A stretch of DNA of 8,651 bases, from the NCBI GenBank assembly GCA_964593895.1, contig CAZQKL010000091.1, positions 1-8,651 of the forward strand, given 5' to 3'. The first letter of the stretch is position 1; every line of letters starts with the position of its first letter. The notes under the pieces were generated by a model that was not told the origin of the DNA, did not search any database, and saw only the letters and a program-made list of their open reading frames with translations. Of this stretch, positions 1 to 6,383 are shown in pieces. The stretch comes from CAZQKL01 sp964593895 [NCBI: uncultured bacterium] (GTDB lineage: Bacteria > DYJV01). Made by a program: the position numbers and the translations under genes.

Positions 1-85
1 ATTCAAGTTTTACTTTTTCAAGTTCCTCAGCTTTTTCTTCATCATTTTCCTTTTTTTTGAAAAGAAAATCAAAAAATTTACTCAT
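1..85 (-). CDS. Unidentified protein, N-terminal 28 residues only (cut by left edge)
   Basis: An open frame starts at ATG (83-85) and runs off the left edge without a stop. A strong SD (GAGGAGGA, complement of about 88-95) lies just upstream, and the start is 16 bp after the dCMP deaminase stop, so it is probably the next gene of the same operon. The visible protein begins MSKFFDFLFKKK and continues as a highly charged Glu/Lys stretch ending EKVKLE. The Phe-rich, Lys-rich start followed by an acidic stretch resembles several unrelated proteins, including FtsY-type N-termini, but this is too little to identify it. It does not have the zinc-ribbon start expected of NrdR, which often follows dCMP deaminase in this kind of cluster. 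The gene call is supported by the SD and spacing; the function is unknown. Confidence 0.6.
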   Translation of the reverse strand, partial: MSKFFDFLFKKKENDEEKAEELEKVKLE

Positions 86-101
86 CTTCCTCCTCTTTTT
101 C

Positions 102-542
102 TTAAATTTTTATAAGTTCAATGTTTGCTTCCTGAAGCATACTTTTAGATAGCTCATCTGGATAGCCTTCTTTATAATATATCTTTTTTATTCCAGCATT
201 TATAATCATTTTTGTGCAAATTATACATGGAAGATTTGTGCAATATATTTCAGAACCATTTATTTCAACTCCATGATATGCAGCTTGAATTATTGCATTC
301 TGTTCTGCATGAAGTCCTCTACATAATTCATGTCTCTGGCCAGATGGAACATTTAACTTTTCTCTTAAACAACCTGTTTCTTCACAATGTTTTATTCCAG
401 TTGGAGCACCATTATAACCAGTTGCAAGAATTCTTTTATTTTTTACTATAACTGCCCCAACTTTTCTTCTTAAACATGTTGAACGAGTAGAGACAAGTTC
501 TGCAATAGCCATAAAATAGTGATGCCAATCAGGTCTTTTCAT
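102..542 (-). CDS. comEB: dCMP deaminase (ComEB-type cytidine/deoxycytidylate deaminase)
   Basis: Zinc enzyme that deaminates dCMP to dUMP, the substrate for thymidylate synthesis in the cytosol. The 146-residue length is normal for the family. The catalytic zinc motif is complete: H78-A79-E80 (HAEQNAI) and P105-C106-x-x-C109 (PCIIC). The start of the protein ([31 protein letters not shown] region) and the C53/C58/H71/C74 stretch before the HAE motif match ComEB/T4-type dCMP deaminases, which carry an extra zinc site, rather than cytidine deaminases. The start lies 6 bp after the glyA stop. No SD is visible, so translation is probably coupled to glyA. It works naturally beside glyA, since SHMT supplies the methylene-tetrahydrofolate used to turn dUMP into dTMP. 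The enzyme class is well supported; the comEB symbol is by family resemblance. Confidence 0.93.
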   Translation of the reverse strand: MKRPDWHHYFMAIAELVSTRSTCLRRKVGAVIVKNKRILATGYNGAPTGIKHCEETGCLREKLNVPSGQRHELCRGLHAEQNAIIQAAYHGVEINGSEIYCTNLPCIICTKMIINAGIKKIYYKEGYPDELSKSMLQEANIELIKI

Positions 543-548
543 TATTTT

Positions 549-1817
549 TTAAAAATTGCAGGATGAAATTAAATTTTTGTAAAATGGAAAATTTTCACAA
601 AACTCTTTTACTTCCACTCTTATTTTTTCAAGAGAATTTTCATTATTTCTATTTTCTATTGCTCTATTTATAAATTCCGCAATATTTTTCATATGTTTTT
701 CTTTCATCCCTCTTGTTGTAACAATTGGAGTTCCTATTCTTATTCCACTTGTAATATTTGGAGGTAAAGGGTCAAAAGGAATTGCATTTCTATTTAATGT
801 TATTCCTGCCTTATCAAGAGCAAACTGAACTTCTCTTCCTGTTAGTTTTTTATTTCTCAAATCTACTACAAATAAATGGTTATCTGTTCCATCTGAAACT
901 ATTTTATATCCAAATTTTTTCATTTCTTCACATAAAGCTTTTGAATTTTTTACAGTTTGAATCTGGTCGTTTTTAAACTTTTCGCTCATTGCTTCTTTAA
1001 AAGCAACCGCTTTTGCTGCAATTACATGAAAAAGAGGGCCACCTTGAATCCCAGGGAAAATTGTTTTATCAATTTTTTTTGCAAGTTCCTCATCATCTGT
1101 CATTATTATTCCACCTCTCGGACCTCTTAAAGTTTTATGAGTTGTAGCTGTAACAAAATGAGCAATCCCCACAGGTGAAGGATGAACTCCAGCAACAACA
1201 AGTCCTGCAATATGGGCAATATCAGCCATTAAATATGCACCAACTTCATCAGCTATTTCTCTAAATTTTTTAAAATCAATTATCCTTGAATATGAAGAAT
1301 AACCGCATATTATTAGTTTTGGTCTTACCTTTTTTGCAATATCTCTAATTTTATCATAATCCAGAAAACCGTTTTCATTTAATTCATAAAAATGAGATTC
1401 AAAAAATTTTCCAGAAAAGCTTACCTTTGCGCCATGTGTCAAATGTCCACCATGGGCAAGATTTAATCCTAAAACTTTATCTCCTGGTTTTAAAATACTG
1501 AAATAAACCGCCATATTTGCAGAGGAACCTGAATGAGGCTGAACATTTACAAATTTTGCTCCAAAAAGTTTCTTTGCCCTATCAATTGCTATCTGTTCAA
1601 TTTCATCTATATACTCGCAACCACCATAATATCTCTTTCTTGGATAACCTTCACCATATTTATTTGTTAAAACTGAACCCAATGCTTCTAAAACAGCAAA
1701 TGAAGAGTAATTTTCAGAAGCAATTAGAACAATTTTCTCCTCTTCTCTAACCATTTCATTTTTTATTAATTTTGCAATCTCAATATCAGTCTGTTTTAAA
1801 ATTTCAAGATAACCCAT
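549..1817 (-). CDS. glyA: Serine hydroxymethyltransferase
   Basis: PLP enzyme converting serine plus tetrahydrofolate to glycine plus 5,10-methylene-tetrahydrofolate in the cytosol, the main one-carbon source for dTMP, purines and methionine. At 422 residues it has the usual bacterial length. Visible hallmarks are IASENYSS (residues 32-39), TNKYGEGYP with Y54, the RYYGG loop (62-66), the cofactor-contacting D199 and H202 in MADIAHIAG, the Schiff-base lysine K228 in [12 protein letters not shown], and the substrate carboxylate arginine R360 in SGIRIGTP. An AGAGGGG ribosome site precedes the ATG at a normal distance. The upstream nucleotidyltransferase gene ends 47 bp away, the longest gap in this operon, and I see no convincing promoter or terminator there. 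Nothing appears truncated or missing. Confidence 0.98.
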   Translation of the reverse strand: MGYLEILKQTDIEIAKLIKNEMVREEEKIVLIASENYSSFAVLEALGSVLTNKYGEGYPRKRYYGGCEYIDEIEQIAIDRAKKLFGAKFVNVQPHSGSSANMAVYFSILKPGDKVLGLNLAHGGHLTHGAKVSFSGKFFESHFYELNENGFLDYDKIRDIAKKVRPKLIICGYSSYSRIIDFKKFREIADEVGAYLMADIAHIAGLVVAGVHPSPVGIAHFVTATTHKTLRGPRGGIIMTDDEELAKKIDKTIFPGIQGGPLFHVIAAKAVAFKEAMSEKFKNDQIQTVKNSKALCEEMKKFGYKIVSDGTDNHLFVVDLRNKKLTGREVQFALDKAGITLNRNAIPFDPLPPNITSGIRIGTPIVTTRGMKEKHMKNIAEFINRAIENRNNENSLEKIRVEVKEFCENFPFYKNLISSCNF

Positions 1818-1864
1818 TATACCCCTCTAATCTACAATTAATTTTTTAACTACACCATTAATTT

Positions 1865-2164
1865 TTATAATAGTTCCACACCATTTTTTAAAGCTTCTTT
1901 CTCTATTTCAGACCTGCCATCTTTATATAAAATTAAATCTATCTTTTGTTCTCCAATTTTCATTTTTGTTCTTGCAAGAAACTTTATCTTTTTTTCAAAA
2001 AGATTATCCTTTTTTTCAGGAATAATTAGTAAATCAATATCGCCACCTTTTTTATTAGGATTAGCTCTACTACCAAATAAAATAATTTTAGAATTTTTCC
2101 CAAAAATTTCATATGCTGTAGATTTTATAGCGTTTATTTCAAATTCACTTAATCTAACATTCAT
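1865..2164 (-). CDS. Small MNT-type nucleotidyltransferase domain protein
   Basis: A 99-residue protein of the minimal nucleotidyltransferase (pol-beta-like) superfamily. The signature ILFGSRA...GGDIDLLI carries G31-S32 followed by the metal-binding pair D42 and D44, and a third acidic residue D76 sits in KIDLIL, so all three catalytic acids are present. I use the ATG at 2162-2164; a TTG one codon earlier would add one residue. The ATG overlaps the rpiB stop by 11 bp, which suggests translational coupling, and only a weak purine-rich SD (AAGAAGA) is visible upstream. Family members often form MNT/HEPN toxin-antitoxin pairs in which the MNT protein AMPylates the HEPN partner, but no HEPN gene adjoins this one. 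The neighbours are rpiB and glyA, and the gene interrupts an otherwise familiar gene order. The substrate is unknown. Confidence 0.85.
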   Translation of the reverse strand: MNVRLSEFEINAIKSTAYEIFGKNSKIILFGSRANPNKKGGDIDLLIIPEKKDNLFEKKIKFLARTKMKIGEQKIDLILYKDGRSEIEKEALKNGVELL

Positions 2165-2582
2165 CAATTTTGTTTAATCTTCTTAAATGTCTATCACCAT
2201 CAAAAGGTTCTGTTAGCCATACTTTAACAATTTCCTTTGCAAGCTCTTTTCCTAAAATTCTACCTCCAAGACATAATACATTTGAGTTATTGTGTCTTCG
2301 GGACATTTTTGCTGAAAACAAATCATTACATAAAGTTGCTCTTATTCCTTTAAATCTATTTGCGGTAATACTCATTCCAATGCCAGTGCCACAAATTAAT
2401 ATGCCTCTATCAATTTTTCCATCCAATAGCTCTTTACACAAAGATTTTGCAATATCTGGATAATCAACAGATTTTTCTGAGAAACAACCATAATCTTTAA
2501 TTTCATAATTTTCATTTAAAAATTTTTTCAAAACCTCTTTTAATTCAAATCCTCCGTGGTCTGAACCAATACCAATAATCAT
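2154..2582 (-). CDS. rpiB: Ribose-5-phosphate isomerase B
   Basis: Interconverts ribose 5-phosphate and ribulose 5-phosphate in the non-oxidative pentose phosphate pathway (RpiB/LacAB family). The 142-residue length is normal. Conserved positions are D8-H9 (SDHGG), Y41-P42-D43, the catalytic cysteine C64 in ILICGTGIGMS, H97 in RRHNNSNV, and the phosphate-binding DRHLRR segment (R131, H132, R134, R135). The start is fixed by an SD (GAAGGA) formed by the last codons of fabF, with only 3 bp between the fabF stop and this ATG. Its own 3' end overlaps the nucleotidyltransferase gene by 11 bp. Allose 6-phosphate isomerase is a related activity, but the placement in a fabF-rpiB-glyA cluster fits the housekeeping RpiB. 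Confidence 0.95.
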   Translation of the reverse strand: MIIGIGSDHGGFELKEVLKKFLNENYEIKDYGCFSEKSVDYPDIAKSLCKELLDGKIDRGILICGTGIGMSITANRFKGIRATLCNDLFSAKMSRRHNNSNVLCLGGRILGKELAKEIVKVWLTEPFDGDRHLRRLNKIDEC

Positions 2583-2585
2583 CTT

Positions 2586-3830
2586 TTATCCTTCATACTT
2601 TTTAAAAATTAAAGTTGCATTTTGACCGCCAAAACCAAATGAATTACTCATTGCATATTTTATATCTTTTTCAATAAATTTATTTGGAGCATAATTAAGG
2701 TCGCACTCAGGGTCTGGATTTTCTAAATTTATTGTTGGAGGGATTATTCCATTTTTTAAAGCAAGCACAGTTAAACCTGCTTCCACACCACCTGCAGCAC
2801 CAAGTAAATGTCCCATAACTGATTTTGTTGAGCTTACAACTAAATCGTAAGCATGAGAACCAAAAACTTTTTTTATAGCTTTTGTTTCATATTTATCATT
2901 TAGTTCAGTTGCTGTGCCATGAGCATTTATATAATCAATATCTTCTGGATTAATTCCAGCATCTTCTAATGCAAGTTTCATACTCATTGCCATTCCTTCT
3001 CCATCTGGAGCTGGAGCGGCAATATGATAAGCTTCACAACAGAGGCCATATCCTATTAATTCAGCAATAATTTTAGCACCTCTTTCTAAAGCAAAATCTA
3101 AATCCTCTAAAACTATAACACCTGCACCTTCACCCATTACAAATCCATCTCTATCTTTATCAAAAGGTCTGGAAGCTTTTTCAGGTTCATCGTTTCTTCT
3201 TGAAAGAGCTTTCATTGCATTAAATCCAGAAATTGATAATGGGGTAATTACAGATTCAGCTCCTCCTGTAATTATTACTTTTGCTGCACCTCTTTGAATT
3301 ATTTTAAAAGCTTCACCAATTGCATGAGCTCCAGAAGCACATGCAGTTGTTACACAAAAATTAGGTCCTTTAAAACCCCATTTTATTGATACATTTGCAG
3401 CTGCCTCATTCCCAATAAGCATGGGAATAAAAAAAGGAGAAATTTTTCTTGGGCCTCTCTGTTCTAAAACAAGTTTATTATTTTCAATTAGCATCAATCC
3501 ACCAAGCCCAACTCCAATTATTACCCCTGTTTTTTCTTTCAATTTCTCGTCAAAATCTATCTTTGCTTGCTGTAGTGCAAATTGAGTTGCAGCTATTGAA
3601 AATTGAATAAAATTTTCCATTCTTTTTACTTCTTTTTTTTCAATAAAATCTAATGGATTGAAATTTTTTACTTCCCCAGCAATTTTTGTCTCAAACTTTT
3701 CTACATCAAATTTTGTGATTTTTGAAATACCAGATTTCCCATTAATTACATTTTTCCATGTTTCTTCAGTTCCAACACCGCAGGGAGTTACAAGGCCAAC
3801 ACCTGTAACTGCAACCCTTTTTTTCTTCAT
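2586..3830 (-). CDS. fabF: Beta-ketoacyl-ACP synthase II
   Basis: Condensing enzyme of type II fatty-acid synthesis; it extends acyl-ACP by two carbons using malonyl-ACP. The 414-residue length fits FabF. The Cys-His-His triad is present: C164 in TTACASGAH, H304 in INAHGTATELND and H341 in STKSVMGHLLGAAGG, with the conserved K336 and the gating F400 in SFGFGGQN. The His-His triad separates it from FabH (Cys-His-Asn). An AAGGAG ribosome site lies in the 11 bp between the acpP stop and this ATG, so acpP and fabF are co-transcribed and expressed together. The usual partners fabH, fabD and fabG are not in the window. The protein looks complete. Confidence 0.97.
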   Translation of the reverse strand: MKKKRVAVTGVGLVTPCGVGTEETWKNVINGKSGISKITKFDVEKFETKIAGEVKNFNPLDFIEKKEVKRMENFIQFSIAATQFALQQAKIDFDEKLKEKTGVIIGVGLGGLMLIENNKLVLEQRGPRKISPFFIPMLIGNEAAANVSIKWGFKGPNFCVTTACASGAHAIGEAFKIIQRGAAKVIITGGAESVITPLSISGFNAMKALSRRNDEPEKASRPFDKDRDGFVMGEGAGVIVLEDLDFALERGAKIIAELIGYGLCCEAYHIAAPAPDGEGMAMSMKLALEDAGINPEDIDYINAHGTATELNDKYETKAIKKVFGSHAYDLVVSSTKSVMGHLLGAAGGVEAGLTVLALKNGIIPPTINLENPDPECDLNYAPNKFIEKDIKYAMSNSFGFGGQNATLIFKKYEG

Positions 3831-3841
3831 AAATTCTCCTT

Positions 3842-4081
3842 TTATTGTGTTTTTTCTTTAATGTAATTAATTGCATCCTGAACTGTTTTAATTTTTTCAG
3901 CGTCTTCATCTGGAATTTCAATTCCATACTCTTCTTCAAGTTCCATTACAAGTTCAACAATATCAAGAGAATCTGCTCCAAGGTCATCAATGAATGAAGC
4001 TTCAGGTTTAACTTCCTCTTCATCAATTCCCAATTTTTCAGCAATTATTTTTATTACTTTTTTTTCAATATCCTGGCTCAT
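3842..4081 (-). CDS. acpP: Acyl carrier protein
   Basis: Small acidic carrier that holds growing acyl chains on a 4'-phosphopantetheine arm. It has 79 residues, the standard length. The attachment serine is S38 in the classic [31 protein letters not shown] region (helix II), directly after D37. A strong SD (AAGGGGGAG) precedes the ATG at a normal distance. It is the first gene of the leftward operon: upstream, on the other side of a 124-bp gap, lies the terminator of the next minus-strand gene. It is followed directly by fabF, whose product uses it. Confidence 0.97.
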   Translation of the reverse strand: MSQDIEKKVIKIIAEKLGIDEEEVKPEASFIDDLGADSLDIVELVMELEEEYGIEIPDEDAEKIKTVQDAINYIKEKTQ

Positions 4082-4111
4082 GTTCTCCCCCTTAATATTA
4101 AATTTTAATGG

Positions 4112-4144
4112 TTGACTGCTATCTAAATAGTTTTAAAAAGTCAA
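4112..4144 (-). promoter_or_regulatory. Candidate promoter/operator of the acpP-fabF-rpiB operon
   Basis: Reading the minus strand, TTGACT (complement of 4139-4144) is a good -35 hexamer, but the sequence 17 bp downstream (TAGCAG, complement of 4116-4121) is a poor -10. The same stretch has an inverted pair TTGACT (4112-4117) / AGTCAA (4139-4144) and a small inner palindrome CTAT-N4-ATAG (4119-4130), an operator-like arrangement. The position, between the preceding gene's terminator and acpP, is where the operon promoter should be. The exact elements are uncertain. Confidence 0.35.
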
Positions 4145-4170
4145 TAAAAAATTTTCTTAAAAATTTCAAT

Positions 4171-4201
4171 AAATAAAAAAACCGGGGATATACCCCGGTT
4201 T
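4171..4201 (-). terminator. Rho-independent terminator of the TIGR04076-like gene
   Basis: A perfect 9-bp inverted repeat AAACCGGGG (4179-4187) / CCCCGGTTT (4193-4201) with a 5-base ATATA loop. On the minus strand the stem is followed by a T-rich tract (TTTTTTATTT, complement of 4171-4180), as an intrinsic terminator requires. It lies 4 bp beyond the stop codon of the small Cys-containing protein and separates that gene from the acpP operon. Confidence 0.93.
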
Positions 4202-4205
4202 GAAT

Positions 4206-4481
4206 TTATTTAACTCTTCTTAATTCCACCTTTACTTTACCATTTGGATTTGGACACTCCCAAACAAAAACATCTGGGTCATCTCCAAATGGTGATTTTG
4301 CTCCAAGTTGAAGAGAAACTATCCATTGAAAAACATTGTGATAAAAAATTCCGCAAAAGTCACCACATCTGTGAATACTTACTTCATATTCCTCTCCTGG
4401 TTTTAAACCAATTGTACATTTACCACCAACTTCAAGAACTTTTGCAACAACTTTATGTCCTATTTGTGGAAATTGTGGCAT
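4206..4481 (-). CDS. Small Cys-containing protein, probable TIGR04076 family, function unknown
   Basis: A 91-residue soluble protein with no signal peptide or membrane segment. The pattern G-K-C22-x-x-G-x-K-x-G-E, then C39-G-D-F-C43 followed by an aromatic/hydrophobic helix (FYHNVFQWIVSLQLG), an acidic DDPD stretch, C76-P-N-P and a C-terminal V-E-L-R-R, matches my memory of the TIGR04076 family, which has no assigned function. The four cysteines plus H37 could bind metal or act in redox chemistry; this is inference. The start is secure: a strong AAGGAGG site sits about 7 bp before the ATG. The gene is a single-gene transcript, with its own terminator and a divergent rrf2-cydAB operon 138 bp away, so shared redox control is plausible. 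Confidence 0.68.
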   Translation of the reverse strand: MPQFPQIGHKVVAKVLEVGGKCTIGLKPGEEYEVSIHRCGDFCGIFYHNVFQWIVSLQLGAKSPFGDDPDVFVWECPNPNGKVKVELRRVK

Positions 4482-4500
4482 AGTTACACCTCCTTAAAAA

Positions 4501-4528
4501 TTTTTAGATTGTTTAACATAAATATCAA
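4501..4528 (-). promoter_or_regulatory. Candidate promoter of the TIGR04076-like gene
   Basis: On the minus strand TTGATA (complement of 4523-4528) and TAAAAA (complement of 4501-4506) are separated by 16 bp, and match the -35 and -10 consensus at five and four positions. Transcription would start close to the SD. An alternative is the perfect TATAAT on the minus strand (complement of 4592-4597), which lacks a clear -35 at the right distance. AT-rich DNA gives such matches often, so this is tentative. Confidence 0.3.
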
Positions 4529-4545
4529 AAAAAATCAAAAATATC

Positions 4546-4574
4546 TTGACAAATTAAAATTTAAAAGATATTTA
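4546..4574 (+). promoter_or_regulatory. Sigma-70-like promoter of the rrf2-cydAB operon
   Basis: A perfect -35 TTGACA (4546-4551), a 17-bp spacer and TATTTA as -10 (4569-4574), about 45 bp upstream of the rrf2 start. It is the best promoter match in the window and sits where one is needed for the divergent operon. A 7-bp inverted repeat, ATATCTT (4541-4547) / AAGATAT (4565-4571), spans the -35 and -10 elements, so a bound repressor would block RNA polymerase. Confidence 0.7.
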
Positions 4575-4592
4575 AGATTAAAAAGGTCTTAA
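4572..4592. promoter_or_regulatory. Inverted repeat near the predicted transcription start, possible operator
   Basis: TTAAGA (4572-4577) and TCTTAA (4587-4592) form a perfect 6-bp inverted repeat with a 9-bp spacer, covering the predicted start of the rrf2 transcript. A dyad of about 21 bp in this place suits an autoregulating Rrf2 dimer. There is no second copy in the window to support it as a site, and the sequence is AT-rich, so chance cannot be excluded. Confidence 0.35.
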
Positions 4593-4609
4593 TTATAGAA
4601 ATAGTCGGA

Positions 4610-4627
4610 GTTAGCAAAAATGCTAAC
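4610..4627 (+). promoter_or_regulatory. Hairpin or operator across the rrf2 start codon
   Basis: GTTAGCA (4610-4616) and TGCTAAC (4621-4627) are perfect 7-bp complementary arms around a 4-base AAAA loop. The ATG (4620-4622) lies at the loop/stem junction and the GGAG SD (4607-4610) touches the left arm. As RNA this could hamper ribosome loading; as DNA it could be an operator for the regulator itself. Its function is inferred from position only. Confidence 0.5.
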
Positions 4628-5036
4628 AAAAGCTGTTGATTATGCAATTAGAATGTTAATATACATGGCAAAAGGTGAAAAAGGAAAATTATTTACAAGA
4701 AAAGAAATATCTGAAAAATGCAAAATTCCTACTCTATTCCTTGCAAAAATAGCCCAAAATCTTTCTCAAAAGAGAATAATTAGTATTGCAAAAGGTGCAA
4801 AAGGTGGTTATATATTAAATAGAGGACCAGAAGATATAACACTTCTTGAAATTATAGAAATTTTTTCTGGAGAAATTTATCTTAATCATTGCATTAAACA
4901 TAAGGAATTATGTGAATTCAGTTCAAAATGTTATGTTCACAAAATCTGGGAAGAAATAACTGAAAAATTAAGGGAAATGTTAAATAGTGTAACCTTAAAA
5001 GAGCTTGCTGAAAAAGATACATGTTTTAATTCATAA
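4620..5036 (+). CDS. Rrf2-family transcriptional regulator with three cluster-type cysteines
   Basis: A DNA-binding regulator of the IscR/NsrR/CymR (Rrf2) family, 138 residues, typical length. The opening MLTKAVDYAIRMLIYMA is the characteristic first helix, followed by the winged helix-turn-helix (about 25-68: FTRKEISEKCKIPTLFLAKIAQNL, then the wing KGAKGGYIL). The dimerisation helix region starts LLEIIEIFSG. Three cysteines, C91, C98 and C104, lie where IscR and NsrR bind an iron-sulfur cluster, here spaced CX6CX5C, so it probably senses redox state, oxygen, NO or cluster supply. The SD is GGAG, 9 bp before the ATG. It is the first gene of an operon with cydAB, 20 bp upstream of cydA, and is likely to regulate that operon and itself. 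Which ligand it senses cannot be read from sequence. Confidence 0.93.
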   Translation: MLTKAVDYAIRMLIYMAKGEKGKLFTRKEISEKCKIPTLFLAKIAQNLSQKRIISIAKGAKGGYILNRGPEDITLLEIIEIFSGEIYLNHCIKHKELCEFSSKCYVHKIWEEITEKLREMLNSVTLKELAEKDTCFNS

Positions 5037-5056
5037 ATTGGAAAAGGAGGTTAAAA

Positions 5057-6367
5057 ATGGATGCACTATTTCTTTCAAGACTGCAGTTCGCAGTTGCTAC
5101 AATCTTTCATTTCTTATTTGTTCCATTAACACTTGGTTTATCTATCCTAACTGCTATTTATGAAACAATGTATGTGAAAACTGGAGATGAAGATTACAAA
5201 AGAGCTGCAAAATTCTGGGGGAAATTATTTTTAATTAATTTTGCTCTTGGAGTTGTTACTGGAATTACTCTTGAATTTCAATTTGGAACAAACTGGGCTA
5301 AATATTCAAAGTATGTTGGAGATATTTTTGGTTCACTACTTGCAATTGAAGCAACTTTAGCATTCTTTCTTGAATCTACATTTATTGGTGTCTGGCTCTT
5401 TACATGGGATAAAATCTCTAAAAAGCTTCATGCAATCTGTATATGGCTTGTTGCAATAGCATCAAACATATCTGCTTTATGGATTCTTCTTGCAAATGGA
5501 TGGATGCAACATCCAGTAGGTTATGTGATGAGACATGGAAGAGCTGAACTTGCAAGTTTCTGGGATGTTGTTACAAATCCATTTGGATGGATGATATTTA
5601 TTCATACTGTAAGTGGAGCTTACATATTATCAGGATTTTTTGTTCTTGGAGTATGTGCATATCATCTATTAAAGAAAAATCAGGTAGAATTTTTCAAAAA
5701 ATCTTTTAAAGTTGCAGCAGTTTGGGTAGCAATATTTGCAATTTTTGAAGTTGTAAATGGTCATTTCCATGCTCAAGAAGTTATGAAATACCAACCAACA
5801 AAAGGAGCAGCTCTTGAAGCTGTTTGGGAAACTGGAGACCATGTTCCATTGTATCTATTTGTAATACCAGATTCTGAACATGAAAGAAATAAAGTTGAAA
5901 TATTACCAATTCCATCAATGGTTAGTATATTAGCAACTCATTCTCCAAGTGGTGTTGTAAAGGGACTAAAAGATTTTCCAAAGGATGAAAGACCTCCTGT
6001 AGGAATAACTATGTGGTCATTTAGATTAATGGCAGGCCTTGGAATTCTTTTCTTAATTGTTGGTATTTGGGCATGGTTAAGAAAGGAAAATCCCGAAGAA
6101 AATGAAAAACTCCTTAAAGTTCTTTTATGGATGATTCCATTACCATATATTGCTTGTGAACTTGGATGGATTGTAGCTGAAGTTGGTCGTCAGCCATGGA
6201 TAGTTTATGGATTAATGAAAACAAAAGATGCAGTATCTCATCTTGCAACTTCTCAGGTTTTAATATCTTTAATAGCTTTTATTGTAATTTATGGTCTTCT
6301 TGGAATAGTGGACTTTTACTTGCTTGTTAAATACAGTAAAAAAGGTCCAGAACCAGTAAAACAATAA
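5057..6367 (+). CDS. cydA: Cytochrome bd quinol oxidase subunit I
   Basis: Membrane subunit that oxidises quinol and reduces oxygen to water with high affinity. The 436 residues hold about nine membrane helices. Haem ligands are all present: H18 (SRLQFAVATIFHFLFVPLTLG), H183 and M325 (FRLMAGLG) for haem b558, and E98, E106 and E375 (GWIVAEVGRQPW) around the b595/d site and proton path. The quinol loop has the conserved KYQPTK (K249) and E254 in EAVWET. It is much shorter than E. coli CydA (522 residues) because the C-terminal part of the Q loop is missing, which is the short-Q-loop type known from Geobacillus and many other bacteria. A strong AAAGGAGG site lies 6 bp before the ATG. Haem d versus all-b haem content cannot be told from sequence. 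Confidence 0.97.
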   Translation: MDALFLSRLQFAVATIFHFLFVPLTLGLSILTAIYETMYVKTGDEDYKRAAKFWGKLFLINFALGVVTGITLEFQFGTNWAKYSKYVGDIFGSLLAIEATLAFFLESTFIGVWLFTWDKISKKLHAICIWLVAIASNISALWILLANGWMQHPVGYVMRHGRAELASFWDVVTNPFGWMIFIHTVSGAYILSGFFVLGVCAYHLLKKNQVEFFKKSFKVAAVWVAIFAIFEVVNGHFHAQEVMKYQPTKGAALEAVWETGDHVPLYLFVIPDSEHERNKVEILPIPSMVSILATHSPSGVVKGLKDFPKDERPPVGITMWSFRLMAGLGILFLIVGIWAWLRKENPEENEKLLKVLLWMIPLPYIACELGWIVAEVGRQPWIVYGLMKTKDAVSHLATSQVLISLIAFIVIYGLLGIVDFYLLVKYSKKGPEPVKQ

Positions 6368-6369
6368 TT

Positions 6370-6376
6370 AGGAGGT
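6370..6376 (+). promoter_or_regulatory. Ribosome binding site that fixes the cydB start
   Basis: AGGAGGT lies 7 bp before the ATG at 6384. A GTG at 6375-6377 is in frame but is part of this SD, so it cannot be the start; the ATG is the correct one. Confidence 0.9.
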
Positions 6377-6383
6377 GATAAAA

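Noticed and set aside
212-451. 79-codon plus-strand frame opposite the dCMP deaminase
   Set aside because: It is the antisense shadow of a conserved gene, rich in Leu/His/Gln as expected from reverse reading. Similar shadows opposite glyA, rpiB, fabF and the TIGR04076-like gene were rejected for the same reason.
2165-2167. TTG start for the nucleotidyltransferase
   Set aside because: An ATG follows directly in frame; only one residue differs and ATG is the more likely start.
1865-2582. MNT/HEPN toxin-antitoxin module
   Set aside because: The MNT half is clear, but both neighbours are housekeeping enzymes and no HEPN-like frame is present.
4601-4627. IscR type 1 site (ATAGTC start)
   Set aside because: Only the first few bases of one half-site match; the other half is absent.
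6375-6383. GTG start for cydB giving three extra residues
   Set aside because: The GTG is part of the AGGAGGT ribosome site, and the ATG at 6384 has ideal spacing.
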